This document shows positions 42,341-42,413 of a stretch of 42,413 nt of DNA, piece by piece. Position 1 is the first letter of the stretch, and each line of letters begins with the position of its first letter. The stretch lies in the NCBI GenBank assembly GCA_020431825.1, contig JAGQHN010000037.1:1-42413 (forward strand). The letters run 5' to 3'. The notes under the pieces were generated by a model, which did not search any database, was not told the DNA's origin, and saw nothing but the letters and a program-made list of their open reading frames with translations. The translations under genes were made by a program, and so were the position numbers. This DNA is from Trueperaceae bacterium (GTDB lineage Bacteria; Deinococcota; Deinococci; Deinococcales; Trueperaceae).

Positions 42341-42413
42341 GGACTTACGCACGTAAGACCATAGGAATGCTGGGATGTTTAAGTTGGTGTTTGATGTAAT
42401 CGTCAAGAAGACC
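42341..42413 (-). mobile_element. End of an insertion sequence (partial, continues beyond window)
   Basis: GGACTTACGC begins a typical IS terminal sequence, and CTTACG-CA-CGTAAG (42344-42357) is a palindrome at the tip. A minus-strand frame 42413-42345 runs in from outside the window and encodes LLDDYIKHQLKHPSIPMVLRA, then stops inside this terminal sequence. That is the usual way an IS transposase gene ends. The family cannot be named from 22 residues. Confidence 0.55.

Overview
This 42.4 kb chromosomal window is of moderate G+C content and gene-dense. It most likely comes from a member of the Deinococcota, probably near the Deinococcales; this is an inference. Three things support it. The PriA protein has lost both its Walker A lysine and its DEEH box while keeping all eight zinc-binding cysteines, which is the state known for Deinococcus radiodurans PriA. 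Many genes have a TANNNT -10 box 5-9 bases before the start codon and no Shine-Dalgarno, which is the leaderless arrangement common in Deinococcus. A futalosine-pathway menaquinone gene (mqnC) is present. The palindrome CTCGAG occurs about 110 times by hand count, where roughly 9 would be expected by chance, so it behaves like a highly iterated palindrome.

Layout. 0-3.7 kb: a ZIP-like metal transporter, a STAS/SEC14-like small protein, a monoacylglycerol-lipase-like hydrolase and the cysteine desulfurase sufS. 3.9-16.2 kb: five consecutive lipoprotein genes on the + strand. The first three are close paralogues of about 870-890 aa, the fourth is a divergent 679-aa relative, and the fifth is a beta-helix protein. 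The first four carry a MACPF-like segment (CGD[RQ]FVSSITLGG motif) followed by a GON-like domain. This is the most unusual part of the window. 16.3-19.4 kb: a TIM-barrel isomerase, a Cof-type HAD phosphatase and mqnC. 19.5-20.5 kb: an AT-rich unknown gene with no CTCGAG, probably acquired. 20.7-24.5 kb: a flavin amine oxidase, a LURP-one-related protein, and a divergent Lrp regulator/class III aminotransferase pair with AT-rich inverted repeats between them. 24.5-30.3 kb: an SDR enzyme, a secreted beta-repeat protein, priA, a PhzF-family protein and an RluB/RsuA-type pseudouridine synthase.

30.4-35.7 kb: hpt, an M23 peptidase, trpS, an alkaline-phosphatase-superfamily protein, a SpoIIM-like membrane protein and pyrE. 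36-37 kb: a CsoR-type regulator in an operon with a protein disulfide oxidoreductase, behind a near-perfect CsoR-type operator that overlaps the promoter. 37-41.2 kb: a type II (Rhizobium etli-like) asparaginase, a lipase-like hydrolase with a vWA protein, a GNAT acetyltransferase, a small unknown protein and an EamA transporter. 41.2-42.4 kb: a CTCGAG-free, AT-rich decaying tail with a remnant of an oligopeptide ABC ATPase, two related PH-like genes (the second beheaded), and the end of an insertion sequence running out of the window.

No tRNA, rRNA or CRISPR array was recognised. All homology statements come from reading motifs; no database search was possible.
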